Below are positions 6,971 to 14,049 of a DNA stretch of 22,581 nt, piece by piece. The first letter of the stretch is position 1, and every line of letters starts with the position of its first letter. A program made the translations under genes and the position numbers. Below the pieces are notes generated by a model that did no database searches, had not been told where the DNA came from, and was given only the letters and a program-made list of their open reading frames with translations. This DNA comes from JANNGC01 sp043758205 (GTDB lineage Bacteria > Verrucomicrobiota > Verrucomicrobiia > Limisphaerales > SIBH01): contig JAYVNY010000070.1 in the NCBI GenBank assembly GCA_043758205.1, forward strand, positions 1-22,581, given 5' to 3'.

Positions 6971-8041
6971 ATGAACTGCTTGCTACGAATTTTTGCCAGC
7001 GCGCTGCTGCTCGCGGCGGTCATGCCGTCGTGCGCGGCCACGCTCACCTTGTTCGCGGGTGGCGGCGCGAAGGCCACCGGTTTCGCGACGGACTGCCGGC
7101 TCGCCGATCCGTTTGCCACGGACTTTGACGCGCAGGGGAACACTTACATCTGCGAGATGACAAACAACCGCGTGGTGAAAGTGGACGCGCGCGGGCAGCT
7201 CACCGTCTTCGCCGGCACGACGAAAAAGGGCGGGGCAGGGGACGGCGGCGCGGCGGCTGACGCGGAGTTGAACGGGCCGCATCATCTCATCGTGGCGAAG
7301 AACGGCGACGTGCTGATCGCGGACACCTGGAACTGGAAGATTCGCCGCGTGGACGCGAAGACGGGCGTGATCACGACCTTCGCCGGCACGGGGACGAAGG
7401 GTTACAAAGGCGACGGCGGTGCGGCGAAGAGCGCGGATTTCAGCGGCATCTACTCGCTCTCGTTCGATGCGGCGCAGGAGAATTTGTATGTCGCAGATTT
7501 GGAAAACCGCCGTGTGCGCGCCATCGAAATGGCCAGTGGCAAAGTCCGGCTCATCGCTGGCAACGGCCAGAAAGGTACGCCCACGAATGGCAGTGACGCG
7601 GCGACCTCACCGCTGCTCGACCCGCGCGCGGTGGCGGTGGCGCACAGTGGCGAGGTTTATATTTTGGAGCGCAACGGGAATGTGCTGCGCGTCGTGGACA
7701 CGAAAGGAAAAATTCACACGGTGGTTGGTTCCGGCAAAGCCGGCGGCGTGACGCCCGCGACAGCTCCGCTCGAAGTGACGTTGAAAGGCCCGAAGCATCT
7801 GTGGGTGGATCGTGATGACACGGTGCTCATCCTCGACAGCGAGAACGACGCGTTGCGCCGTTACTTGCCGAAGGAAAATAAAGTTCTCCTCGTGGCTGGC
7901 ACCGGCAAACGCGGCGCGACCTTGCACAGCGACCCGTTGAAGACGGAACTGCGTCACCCGCACGGCGTGAACGTGGACGCGAAGGGGAGGATTTATTTGA
8001 GCGACAGCATGAACGGCCGGGTGCTGAGGATTTCACCATGA
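6971..8041 (+). CDS. Exported NHL-repeat beta-propeller protein
   Basis: The 356-residue product has an N-terminal signal peptide (MNCLLRIFASALLLAAVMPS, likely cleaved after CAA) followed by repeated blades of about 50 residues. Each blade follows the pattern 'hydrophobic G-x-hydrophobic-Y-hydrophobic-A/S-D-x-N-R-V-hydrophobic': for example NTYICEMTNNRVVKVD, DVLIADTWNWKIRRVD, NLYVADLENRRVRAIE, TVLILDSENDALRRY and RIYLSDSMNGRVLRIS. Linkers contain FAGTGTKGYKGDGG-type loops. This is an NHL/six-bladed propeller; such domains bind partners or hydrolyse small molecules, and no function can be set here. The start was chosen because it gives the signal peptide; the frame upstream crosses a palindromic repeat. 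The stop overlaps the carbonic anhydrase ATG by 4 nt, implying co-transcription. Confidence 0.9.
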   Translation: MNCLLRIFASALLLAAVMPSCAATLTLFAGGGAKATGFATDCRLADPFATDFDAQGNTYICEMTNNRVVKVDARGQLTVFAGTTKKGGAGDGGAAADAELNGPHHLIVAKNGDVLIADTWNWKIRRVDAKTGVITTFAGTGTKGYKGDGGAAKSADFSGIYSLSFDAAQENLYVADLENRRVRAIEMASGKVRLIAGNGQKGTPTNGSDAATSPLLDPRAVAVAHSGEVYILERNGNVLRVVDTKGKIHTVVGSGKAGGVTPATAPLEVTLKGPKHLWVDRDDTVLILDSENDALRRYLPKENKVLLVAGTGKRGATLHSDPLKTELRHPHGVNVDAKGRIYLSDSMNGRVLRISP

Positions 8042-8691
8042 CACGCGATCTCGACGAATTATTTGCGAACAACAAACGCTGGGCGGAGGACATCCGCCGC
8101 CGCGATCCGGACTTCTTTCTCAAGCTCACGCGCCAGCAGCGTCCGCGCTACTTGTGGATTGGCTGCGCGGACAGCCGGGTGCCCGCGAACGAGATCGTGG
8201 ACTTGATGCCGGGCGAACTCTTCGTGCATCGCAACATCGCGAACGTGCTGGTGCATACCGATCTGAACGCGCTCTCGGTGTTGCAATTCGCCGTCGAGGT
8301 GCTGCGCGTGGAGCATGTCATCCTGTGCGGTCACTACGGATGCAGCGGCGTGGGTGCGGCGTTACGGCGCGAGCGCGTGGGCCTGGCGGACAACTGGCTG
8401 CGCCATGTGCAGGACGTGTGCAGCAAGCACGAGCGCATTCTCGAAGGCATCGCGGATGAAACTTTGAAGGTGAACCGTCTGTGCGAATTGAACGTGATCG
8501 AACAGGTCGCGAATCTGGCGCAGACGACCGTCATCCAGGACGCGTGGACGAGGCAGCAGAACGTGACGGTGCATGGCTGGATTTACGACATCCGCGACGG
8601 CTTGCTGCGCGACCTGCACGTCTCGGCGCAAAGCGACGAGGAGTTTCAGAAGGCGTATCGCGCGTCGTTGAGGACGTTGCCGATTTGGTAG
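8038..8691 (+). CDS. Beta-class carbonic anhydrase
   Basis: Interconverts CO2 and bicarbonate, supplying bicarbonate to carboxylases and carbamoyl-phosphate synthesis or buffering pH. The 217-residue length is typical of the plant/bacterial beta family. Zinc ligands are visible: Cys43 in IGCADSRVPA, and His99 and Cys102 in ILCGHYGCSGV; the Asp45-Arg47 dyad is intact. The central conserved block GELFVHRNIANVLVH is present. No signal peptide is seen, so it is cytoplasmic. The ATG overlaps the stop of the exported NHL protein gene (ATGA), so the two are probably translationally coupled, an unusual pairing. It is followed at once by a palindrome and converges on hisH. Confidence 0.96.
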   Translation: MTRDLDELFANNKRWAEDIRRRDPDFFLKLTRQQRPRYLWIGCADSRVPANEIVDLMPGELFVHRNIANVLVHTDLNALSVLQFAVEVLRVEHVILCGHYGCSGVGAALRRERVGLADNWLRHVQDVCSKHERILEGIADETLKVNRLCELNVIEQVANLAQTTVIQDAWTRQQNVTVHGWIYDIRDGLLRDLHVSAQSDEEFQKAYRASLRTLPIW

Positions 8692-8696
8692 GGCAA

Positions 8697-8761
8697 CGTG
8701 CCGCCAGGGTCTCGCTGGAGGAAACTGACTAGCAAAACGCCAGCGAGACGCTGGCGGCACG
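8697..8761. repeat. 22-bp inverted repeat between convergent carbonic anhydrase and hisH
   Basis: The arms 8697-8718 and 8740-8761 pair with one mismatch around a 21-nt spacer. The element fills nearly the whole 70-bp gap: it starts 5 bases after one stop codon and abuts the other. It could serve as a shared terminator for both strands, although no clear T tract follows. Confidence 0.8.
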
Positions 8762-9385
8762 CTACGTTGCTTCCGCCAGCGTCACGAAATTCTCCAGCAG
8801 CTTCAGCCCCACAGCCTGGCTTTTCTCGGGGTGAAACTGCGTCGCAAAAACATTTCCCTTCCACACCGACGACGCGAACGGTCCGCCGTAATTCGTGCGC
8901 GTGGCGATGATGCTTTCATCCACCGGCTGCGGGAAAAAACTGTGGACGAAATAAACGTGGCTGCCGTCCGGGATGCCGCGATAGAGCGGGCAGTTTGGCT
9001 GCGCGAGTTCGATCTGGTTCCAGCCGATCTGCGGCACCTTGAGTCCGGGCTGCGTGGGGAAGCGCACGACCTTGCCTTGGAAAATGCCGAGTCCGGCCGC
9101 GCAACTGTTAAACTCCGCGCTGCTCTCGAACAGCGCCTGGTAGCCGACGCAGATGCCGAGGAAAGGCTGGCCCGCCGCGATCCATTCGCGCACGGCGGTG
9201 AGCAGATGCTGGCGGCCCATCGCGTTCACGCAGTCGTCGAACGCGCCCACGCCGGGCAGGACCACGCCGCGCGCGCCTTTCAGGCCCTCGGCGGACTTGG
9301 TCACGCGCACGTCCGCGCCGACCTTGAGCAGCGCCTTTTCCACGCTGCGGAGGTTGCCGGAACCGTAATCGAGGAGAGCAATCAC
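8762..9385 (-). CDS. hisH: Imidazole glycerol phosphate synthase, glutaminase subunit
   Basis: HisH hydrolyses glutamine and channels ammonia to HisF, which forms imidazole glycerol phosphate in histidine synthesis and releases AICAR to purine synthesis. With the GTG start at 9385 the product is 207 residues and begins MIALLDYGSGNLRSVEKAL, matching the family start. The frame continues upstream to 9475 without conserved sequence. The class I amidotransferase triad is Cys79 in GICVGYQALFE with His185 and Glu187 in ATQFHPEKSQ. The oxyanion-loop motif VLPGVGAFDDC is present. No other his gene lies in the window, so HisF and HisA must be encoded elsewhere. The upstream region holds a structured RNA candidate. 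Confidence 0.95.
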   Translation of the reverse strand: MIALLDYGSGNLRSVEKALLKVGADVRVTKSAEGLKGARGVVLPGVGAFDDCVNAMGRQHLLTAVREWIAAGQPFLGICVGYQALFESSAEFNSCAAGLGIFQGKVVRFPTQPGLKVPQIGWNQIELAQPNCPLYRGIPDGSHVYFVHSFFPQPVDESIIATRTNYGGPFASSVWKGNVFATQFHPEKSQAVGLKLLENFVTLAEAT

Positions 9386-9487
9386 GCGCGGAGTGTAGAT
9401 TTCCCGGGGCAAATCCCAAACCCGAAATCGTCCGCCGTGGAAATTCTTTGCGCAGACGTGCGGATGAAAACCCAAGCGAGGAGCCGG

Positions 9488-9669
9488 TCTGAGAATGTGG
9501 CGACGGGTATGGGGCCTGCCAGTGAGGTTCGGCTTTCCGCCGCCCGGAAAAAGCCGGGCTGGACATCACGTTTGGAAAAACGGCGGGCTGCTTCCTTCGA
9601 GCCATGTTCCCGCCGGGCCGGAAGCCACGGCTCACGGTCAGCCAGGATGGCCGACACTCCATTTTCAGA
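9488..9669 (+). ncRNA. Candidate structured RNA, 6S RNA-like long hairpin
   Basis: A 182-nt segment without a credible protein gene folds into one long imperfect hairpin. The closing stem TCTGAGAATG (9488-9497) pairs with CATTTTCAGA (9660-9669), 10 bp with one G-U. Two weakly paired strands of equal length, 24 nt each, follow (9498-9521 and 9636-9659). Next comes GTGAG (9522-9526) with CTCAC (9631-9635). A 14-bp stem with two small bulges (9531-9547 with 9613-9626) carries a structured apical region. Closing stem, central open region and terminal stem, with a length near 180 nt, are the outline of 6S RNA, which binds RNA polymerase. I cannot confirm conserved 6S positions. A hairpin reads almost equally on both strands; plus is preferred because a strong terminator follows. 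Confidence 0.35.
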
Positions 9670-9749
9670 ACGGCACTAAGGTATTTCGCGCGGCCCGCCG
9701 ACATATTGGACGTGGAGCGGCGGACCAATGGTGGCCCGTTCGTTCTCAC

Positions 9750-9787
9750 GCCCCGTTCAAATGTGTGTGAACGGGGCTTTTTATTTT
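9750..9787 (+). terminator. Strong rho-independent terminator
   Basis: A perfect 10-bp stem, GCCCCGTTCA (9750-9759) and TGAACGGGGC (9768-9777), with an 8-nt loop, is followed by TTTTTATTTT. No plus-strand protein gene lies immediately upstream, since hisH runs the other way. It therefore most likely ends a non-coding transcript from the 9.49-9.75 kb region. Confidence 0.88.
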
Positions 9788-9878
9788 TGGGACGGCGCGA
9801 CGGCTAAAATGGTGTTGCGGTGCGGGCTTTGGAAATTCTTCTTGTCCCGCCTCCGGGGCAGGCGTAACAACTTCGCCC

Positions 9879-11336
9879 ATGCCAAAGCAAACTTACCATT
9901 TCGGGACCCGTCGTGACTTTCTCAAATCATCATCGCTGCTTACGGGCGGCGTGATTCTCGGTGCGCCGTACTTCGCACGGACGCAGAATGCGAACAGCAA
10001 AATCAACGTCGCCTGCATCGGTGTCGGCGGAAAAGGCGACAGCGACTCGGAGCAGGCCTTCAACGTCGGCGGCAACATCGTTGCGATCTGCGACGTGGAT
10101 TCAGGCACGCTGAACGGCAAGGACAAAAAATTAAAGGACGCGGCCGCCAAGGGCAACCGCACCTACGACGGCAAGCTGTTCTCCGACTGGCGGAAGATGC
10201 TCGACCAGATGGGCGACAAGATCGATGCCGTGACCATTTCCACGCCGGACCACATGCACGGCATGATCGCCATCCGGGCCCTGGCCATGGGCAAACATGT
10301 TTATTGTCAAAAACCGCTCACACAAACCGTGTGGGAAGCGCGCGAGGTGCGACGCCTGGCGGCGGAGAAAAAGCTGTCCACGCAGATGGGCAACCAGGGC
10401 AGCGCCGGGCCGGGCTTGCGCCGTGCGGTGGAAGTCATCCAGTCGGGCCTCATCGGCGCACCGAAGGAATTGCACGTCTGGTCCAACCGCCCGATCTGGC
10501 CGCAGGCGCTGAATCGTCCGCAAGGTTCCGACCCGGTGCCGGCGAATCTGGACTGGGACTTGTGGCTCGGACCAGCGGCGGATCGGCCCTTCAAGAAAAA
10601 CGTCTATCACGGTTTCAAATGGCGCGGCTGGTACGATTTTGGCACCGGCGCGCTCGGCGACATGGCCTGCCACACGGTCAACATGCCGTTCCGCGCCCTG
10701 AAGCTTGGCTTCCCCACGGTGGTGGAGTTGGAAATGGCCTCGCGGATTTACTCCGAAACCTTCCCGTTGTCCTCGCGCATCCGTTTCGAGTTTCCCGAGC
10801 GCGAAGGTCTGCCGCCCTGCAAGTTCTGGTGGTACGACGGCAACCCCCGCGCGGGCGACGGCGCGTTTGGCAACCCGTGCCGTCCGGCGGCGGACTTGGT
10901 GAAGGAGATTGTCGCACAACGCGACTCGCTGCCGACAAGCGGTTGTCTCGTGGTGGGGACGAAAGGAAAGATTTTCGCCGGCGATGATTACGGTTCCAGC
11001 TTCCAAGTGCTGATGAACGGCGACAAGGAATACGTGTCGAGCACCAAGCACGAGGGCGCCATCGCGGTCCCGCAAACGATCCCGCGCGCGCCCGGTCGCG
11101 GTGACGACCAGTCCATGAAGCAGGAATGGTTCGACGCCATGAACGGCGGTGCCGCGCCCTACTCGAACTTCGGCATCGCGGCTTACCTCACCGAGATCAT
11201 CCTGCTCGGGTGCGTCGCTCTGCGCACGGGCGTCGGCCACAAGCTCGAATGGGACGGCCCGAACATGCTGGCGACGAACGAGCCGGCGGCGGCCCAGTTT
11301 GTGAAGCGCCAGAACCGCAAGGGCTGGGAGATTTAA
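9879..11336 (+). CDS. Tat-exported Gfo/Idh/MocA-family oxidoreductase (first copy)
   Basis: A 485-residue NAD(P)-dependent sugar or cyclitol dehydrogenase-like protein. The N-terminus has a twin-arginine signal (TRRDFLKSSSLLTGGVILGA), so export folded with cofactor bound is expected. The Rossmann domain follows: INVACIGVGGKGDSD (about 42-56), then VAICDVD, then VTISTPDHMHGMIAIRALAMGKHVYCQKP. The usual EKP catalytic motif reads Gln144-Lys145-Pro146. The C-terminal domain carries GTGALGDMACHTVNMPF, the likely active-site histidine region. Length and insertions match the planctomycete/verrucomicrobial secreted branch. The substrate is unknown. A terminator follows at 11365, so it is probably monocistronic despite the similar gene downstream. 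Confidence 0.93.
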   Translation: MPKQTYHFGTRRDFLKSSSLLTGGVILGAPYFARTQNANSKINVACIGVGGKGDSDSEQAFNVGGNIVAICDVDSGTLNGKDKKLKDAAAKGNRTYDGKLFSDWRKMLDQMGDKIDAVTISTPDHMHGMIAIRALAMGKHVYCQKPLTQTVWEAREVRRLAAEKKLSTQMGNQGSAGPGLRRAVEVIQSGLIGAPKELHVWSNRPIWPQALNRPQGSDPVPANLDWDLWLGPAADRPFKKNVYHGFKWRGWYDFGTGALGDMACHTVNMPFRALKLGFPTVVELEMASRIYSETFPLSSRIRFEFPEREGLPPCKFWWYDGNPRAGDGAFGNPCRPAADLVKEIVAQRDSLPTSGCLVVGTKGKIFAGDDYGSSFQVLMNGDKEYVSSTKHEGAIAVPQTIPRAPGRGDDQSMKQEWFDAMNGGAAPYSNFGIAAYLTEIILLGCVALRTGVGHKLEWDGPNMLATNEPAAAQFVKRQNRKGWEI

Positions 11337-11364
11337 TCGCGCTTTCCCGAAACGAATTCACACG

Positions 11365-11396
11365 CAGCCGCCGGAGAAATCCGGCGGCTGTTTTAT
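11365..11396 (+). terminator. Rho-independent terminator after first Gfo/Idh/MocA gene
   Basis: An 11-bp perfect stem, CAGCCGCCGGA (11365-11375) and TCCGGCGGCTG (11380-11390), with the tight GAAA loop, is followed by TTTTATT. It lies 28 bp after the stop codon. Confidence 0.9.
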
Positions 11397-11453
11397 TGGA
11401 AGTATTTTCAAAGAGAGACTCGAAAGTCACTGGTGGCTGGAAGCACGGCGCGG

Positions 11454-11583
11454 CGTAACGCCGACATTCGTGTCGGCAGGTTGGGAGGCTTTCGAGCCTC
11501 CCGTTCCAACGGGTGTGGCAGGCTTTAATTGAACACGAGACAGGAATGTCTCGCTTACTGCCGGCTGGAAAGCCGGCGTTACG
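11454..11583. repeat. Palindromic repeat cluster: four 4-nt-loop hairpins in a 10-bp terminal inverted repeat
   Basis: The outer ends CGTAACGCCG (11454-11463) and CGGCGTTACG (11574-11583) are exact reverse complements. Inside are hairpins GCCGACA-ttcg-TGTCGGC (11460-11477), GGGAGGCT-ttcg-AGCCTCCC (11483-11502), CGAGACA-ggaa-TGTCTCG (11536-11553) and GCCGGCT-ggaa-AGCCGGC (11560-11577). The first 53 nt recur at 13112-13164. No coding signal is seen between 11397 and the next gene at 11666. Confidence 0.8.
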
Positions 11584-11665
11584 TCACGGTCGCCTGCTAT
11601 TGATAACACGAACGAGCCAAGCTCGCGCATTGACACCCCGAAAGAAACTCCAGATAACGCTGGCC

Positions 11666-13024
11666 ATGAAAACCCCTTCGTTCACGAGCCGTCGCACGTT
11701 TTTGCGCCGTGCTTCTCTCGGCGTCGGAGCCAGCCTCGCGTTGCCAAACATCTTCCTGAACAAAACCTTCGCCGCCACGGGAGAGAATCCCAGTGAGTTG
11801 ATCCGCATCGGCGTCATTGGCACCGGCGGGCAGGGCCTCGCGAACATGCGCGCCATCATCAAGAACGTCGTGGCCGTGTGCGACGTGGATAAAACCCACG
11901 CCTCCAGCGCCGCCGCGCTCGTCGAGAAATCCACCACGCGTCAACCGGTGATTTATTCCGACTACCGGAAGCTGCTCGAAGACAAGTCCATTGATGCCGT
12001 GCTGGTCGCCACGCCGGATCACTGGCACGCGCTGCCGAGCATTGAGGCGTGTCTCGCGGGCAAGGATGTTTATTGCGAGAAGCCGCTCACGCTCTTCATC
12101 GAGGAAGGCAAGACGCTGGTGCGCGCGGCGCGCAAAACGAATCGCATCGTGCAGTGCGGCAGCCAGCAGCGTTCGGAAGCGAAGTTCCTCCAGGCCGCCG
12201 AATACGTCCGCAACGGGCGCATCGGTAAAATCAAGCGCGTGCTCGTCGGACTCGTGGGCGTGAACTGGACGAAGGACCCGCTCACGCCGGACGGCCCGCC
12301 GCCGGCGGAACTCGATTACGACATGTGGCTCGGGCCGGCGCCGTATCGCCCCTACAACAAACAGCGCGTCCATTACTTCTTTCGCTTCTTCTGGGACTAC
12401 TCGGGCGGGCAGATGACCAACTGGGGCGCGCACCATCTCGACATCACCCAATGGGCGCTCGGCATGGATAAAAGTGGCCCCGTCGAAATCACCGGCAAAG
12501 GCGACTTCGATCCCGACAAGCGCTTCGAGGTGCCGTCCGCCTTTTCGATCACTTACAAATACGCGAACGGCGTGGTCGTGGAATGCCAAAGCCCGACGCC
12601 AAAAGTCGCGACCCTGATTCCTGAGCGCAAGGAACAGGCGATGGAAATCCTCGACGGCAAGACAGAGTTCACCGGCTGCATCTTCGAAGGCGAGAAAGGT
12701 CTGCTCTACGTGAATCGTGGCGTCATCCGCGTGTGGCCTGAGGAAGTCTTTGAGACCCCGATTAAGAATGGCGACGTGCGTCTCCACAAGAGCACGGAGC
12801 ATCACGCCGACTGGCTGGCGAGCATCAAGAGCCGCAAGCTGCCCATCTGTGACGTGGAGATCGGACACCGTTCCGCGACCGTCTGCCACCTCGGCAACAT
12901 CGCCATCCGCACCGGCCGGAAGATTCAATGGGACCCGGTGAAGGAAATGATCGTCGGTGACGCCGAGGCCGCGAAGCTCACGACCAAAGAATACCGCAAG
13001 CCGTGGAAATTGCCCGTGGTGTGA
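11666..13024 (+). CDS. Tat-exported Gfo/Idh/MocA-family oxidoreductase (second copy)
   Basis: A 452-residue protein of the same family as the preceding gene but clearly diverged. The Tat signal is SRRTFLRRASLGVGASLALP. The Rossmann domain has IRIGVIGTGGQGLAN (46-60), VVAVCDVD and AVLVATPDHWHALPSIEACLAGKDVYCEKP, with the canonical Glu138-Lys139-Pro140. The C-terminal domain has MTNWGAHHLDITQWALGMD with the probable catalytic histidines. The ATG at 11666 is chosen because it begins the Tat signal; the frame upstream runs into the palindromic cluster. Both copies probably act outside the cytoplasm on sugars or sugar derivatives, perhaps with the downstream discoidin-like protein, but the substrate is unknown. 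Confidence 0.94.
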   Translation: MKTPSFTSRRTFLRRASLGVGASLALPNIFLNKTFAATGENPSELIRIGVIGTGGQGLANMRAIIKNVVAVCDVDKTHASSAAALVEKSTTRQPVIYSDYRKLLEDKSIDAVLVATPDHWHALPSIEACLAGKDVYCEKPLTLFIEEGKTLVRAARKTNRIVQCGSQQRSEAKFLQAAEYVRNGRIGKIKRVLVGLVGVNWTKDPLTPDGPPPAELDYDMWLGPAPYRPYNKQRVHYFFRFFWDYSGGQMTNWGAHHLDITQWALGMDKSGPVEITGKGDFDPDKRFEVPSAFSITYKYANGVVVECQSPTPKVATLIPERKEQAMEILDGKTEFTGCIFEGEKGLLYVNRGVIRVWPEEVFETPIKNGDVRLHKSTEHHADWLASIKSRKLPICDVEIGHRSATVCHLGNIAIRTGRKIQWDPVKEMIVGDAEAAKLTTKEYRKPWKLPVV

Positions 13025-13042
13025 TGCGTGGCACCGGAGGGA

Positions 13043-13164
13043 CGGGAGGCTGAAAAGCCTCCCGACCTGCCGGCTGGAAAGCCGGCGCTACCACCGGGGC
13101 TGCCGACGCGACGTAACGCCGACATTCTTGTCGGCAGGTTGCGAGGCTTTCCAGCCTCGCGTTC
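13043..13164. repeat. Second palindromic repeat cluster, related to 11454-11583
   Basis: Four hairpins with 4-nt loops occur in series: CGGGAGGCT-gaaa-AGCCTCCCG (13043-13064), GCCGGCT-ggaa-AGCCGGC (13069-13086), GCCGACA-ttct-TGTCGGC (13118-13135) and GCGAGGCT-ttcc-AGCCTCGC (13141-13160). The segment 13112-13164 matches 11454-11506 at 49 of 53 positions, and two of the four differences are a paired G-to-C and C-to-G swap that keeps the stem. The rest of the 247-bp gap up to 13272 shows no gene. Confidence 0.8.
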
Positions 13165-13271
13165 TCAGCCCGCCCTTCAGCCGCAGCCCGTGCGGCCTGG
13201 GTAGAATATTTTCTAATGGAACCGCTGCCGCCCATCGTCCAGTGTTCACGCATTCTTTTTGCACAAAATTT

Positions 13272-13955
13272 ATGAAAACTGATTTGTTCAAGTCACTTTT
13301 GGTTGCCGCGCTGGCGCTGGCCTTTGGCGCGGCGACGACGTTGCGTGCAGCGGACGCCGACACGGAGCCGCTCAAACTCAATCTTCCCTCGCACACCCTC
13401 AAAGGTACGCCAGAAGACCTGCCCGTCGGCCCGAATGTCGAACCGCCGCCGACCAAGGCTCCCGCCACGCCGCCCGTGCCGAAGGGCGTGGTGAACGTGG
13501 CCGCCGGCAAGACCGTGACCGGCAGCGTGCCACCGTTCCTCGGCGAGTTGAGCCAGATCACCGACGGCAAGCGTGAGGCGTTCGATGAGGAAGCGGTCGA
13601 GTTCAAGAAGGGCACGCAGTGGGTGCAGGTCGATCTCGGCCAGTCGTACGCCATCCATGCCGTCGCCATGTGGCACGACCACCGTTACGTGCAGGCCATG
13701 CACGACATTGTGTTGCAGGTGTCCGATGACGCGGAGTTCAAGACCGGGGTGACCACGCTGTTCAACAACGATATGGACAATTCCTCCGGCCTCGGGGTCG
13801 GCACGGATCGCGAATATTTTGAAATGCACTATGGCAAAGCCGTGGCCGTGAAAGGTGTCAAAGCCCGTTACGTTCGTGGCTACAGCAAGGGCGGCAGCCT
13901 GAGCGCGCTGAACTGCTGGCAGGAACTGGAAGTGTACGCGCTGCCGGCCAAGTGA
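13272..13955 (+). CDS. Secreted discoidin (F5/8 type C)-like protein
   Basis: The 227-residue product has a signal peptide (MKTDLFKSLLVAALALAFGA, cleavage near LRA-AD). A proline-rich linker follows at about 45-75 (GPNVEPPPTKAPATPPVP). Then comes a jelly-roll region resembling F5/8 type C galactose-binding modules: NVAAGKTVTGS, LSQITDGKREAFDEEAV, WVQVDLGQSYAIHAVAMWHDHR, VLQVSDDAEF, GVKARYVRGYSKG and LNCWQELEVYAL. Such modules bind carbohydrate or other ligands; here no catalytic domain is attached. The start is the only one giving a signal peptide. It sits downstream of two exported oxidoreductases and is followed by its own terminator-like hairpin. The function is inferred as extracellular or periplasmic ligand binding. 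Confidence 0.85.
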   Translation: MKTDLFKSLLVAALALAFGAATTLRAADADTEPLKLNLPSHTLKGTPEDLPVGPNVEPPPTKAPATPPVPKGVVNVAAGKTVTGSVPPFLGELSQITDGKREAFDEEAVEFKKGTQWVQVDLGQSYAIHAVAMWHDHRYVQAMHDIVLQVSDDAEFKTGVTTLFNNDMDNSSGLGVGTDREYFEMHYGKAVAVKGVKARYVRGYSKGGSLSALNCWQELEVYALPAK

Positions 13956-13999
13956 GGCGCAACGCAAACCGCGGATGACGCGGAATTCAAAGATGGAAG

Positions 14000-14038
14000 C
14001 AGAGCGCGGATTGAGAAGTCCGCGCTCTGTTGTTTTCT
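14000..14038 (+). terminator. Terminator hairpin after the discoidin-like gene
   Basis: AGAGCGCGGA (14001-14010) and TCCGCGCTCT (14019-14028) form a perfect 10-bp stem, 11 with the flanking C-G pair, around an 8-nt loop. GTTGTTTTCT follows. It lies 45 bp after the stop and 12 bp before the next start, so it separates the two units. The CGCGGA/TCCGCG core resembles the dispersed hairpins. Confidence 0.75.
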
Positions 14039-14049
14039 AAAAACCAAAG

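Noticed and set aside
9386..9475. Upstream extension of hisH by 30 residues.
   Set aside because: HisH proteins begin at the MIALLDYG-like strand. The added part has no conserved sequence.
9576..9615. On the minus strand, GGAAGCAG within a CGGCGGG/CCCGCCG hairpin resembles SRP RNA domain IV, and the following TTTTT resembles a terminator.
   Set aside because: The 5' side of the loop does not match the SRP consensus and no long stem continues outside the hairpin, as 4.5S RNA needs. It fits better as the apical part of the larger fold.
9108..9749. Minus-strand ORF of 213 codons overlapping hisH and the RNA candidate.
   Set aside because: It overlaps hisH in another frame and shows no recognisable domain. 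Its upstream part coincides with the long hairpin, and proline/arginine-rich text is expected from GC-rich DNA.
11454..13164. CRISPR-like array suggested by repeated palindromes.
   Set aside because: Repeat units differ in sequence and spacing, there are no regular unique spacers, and no cas genes are present.
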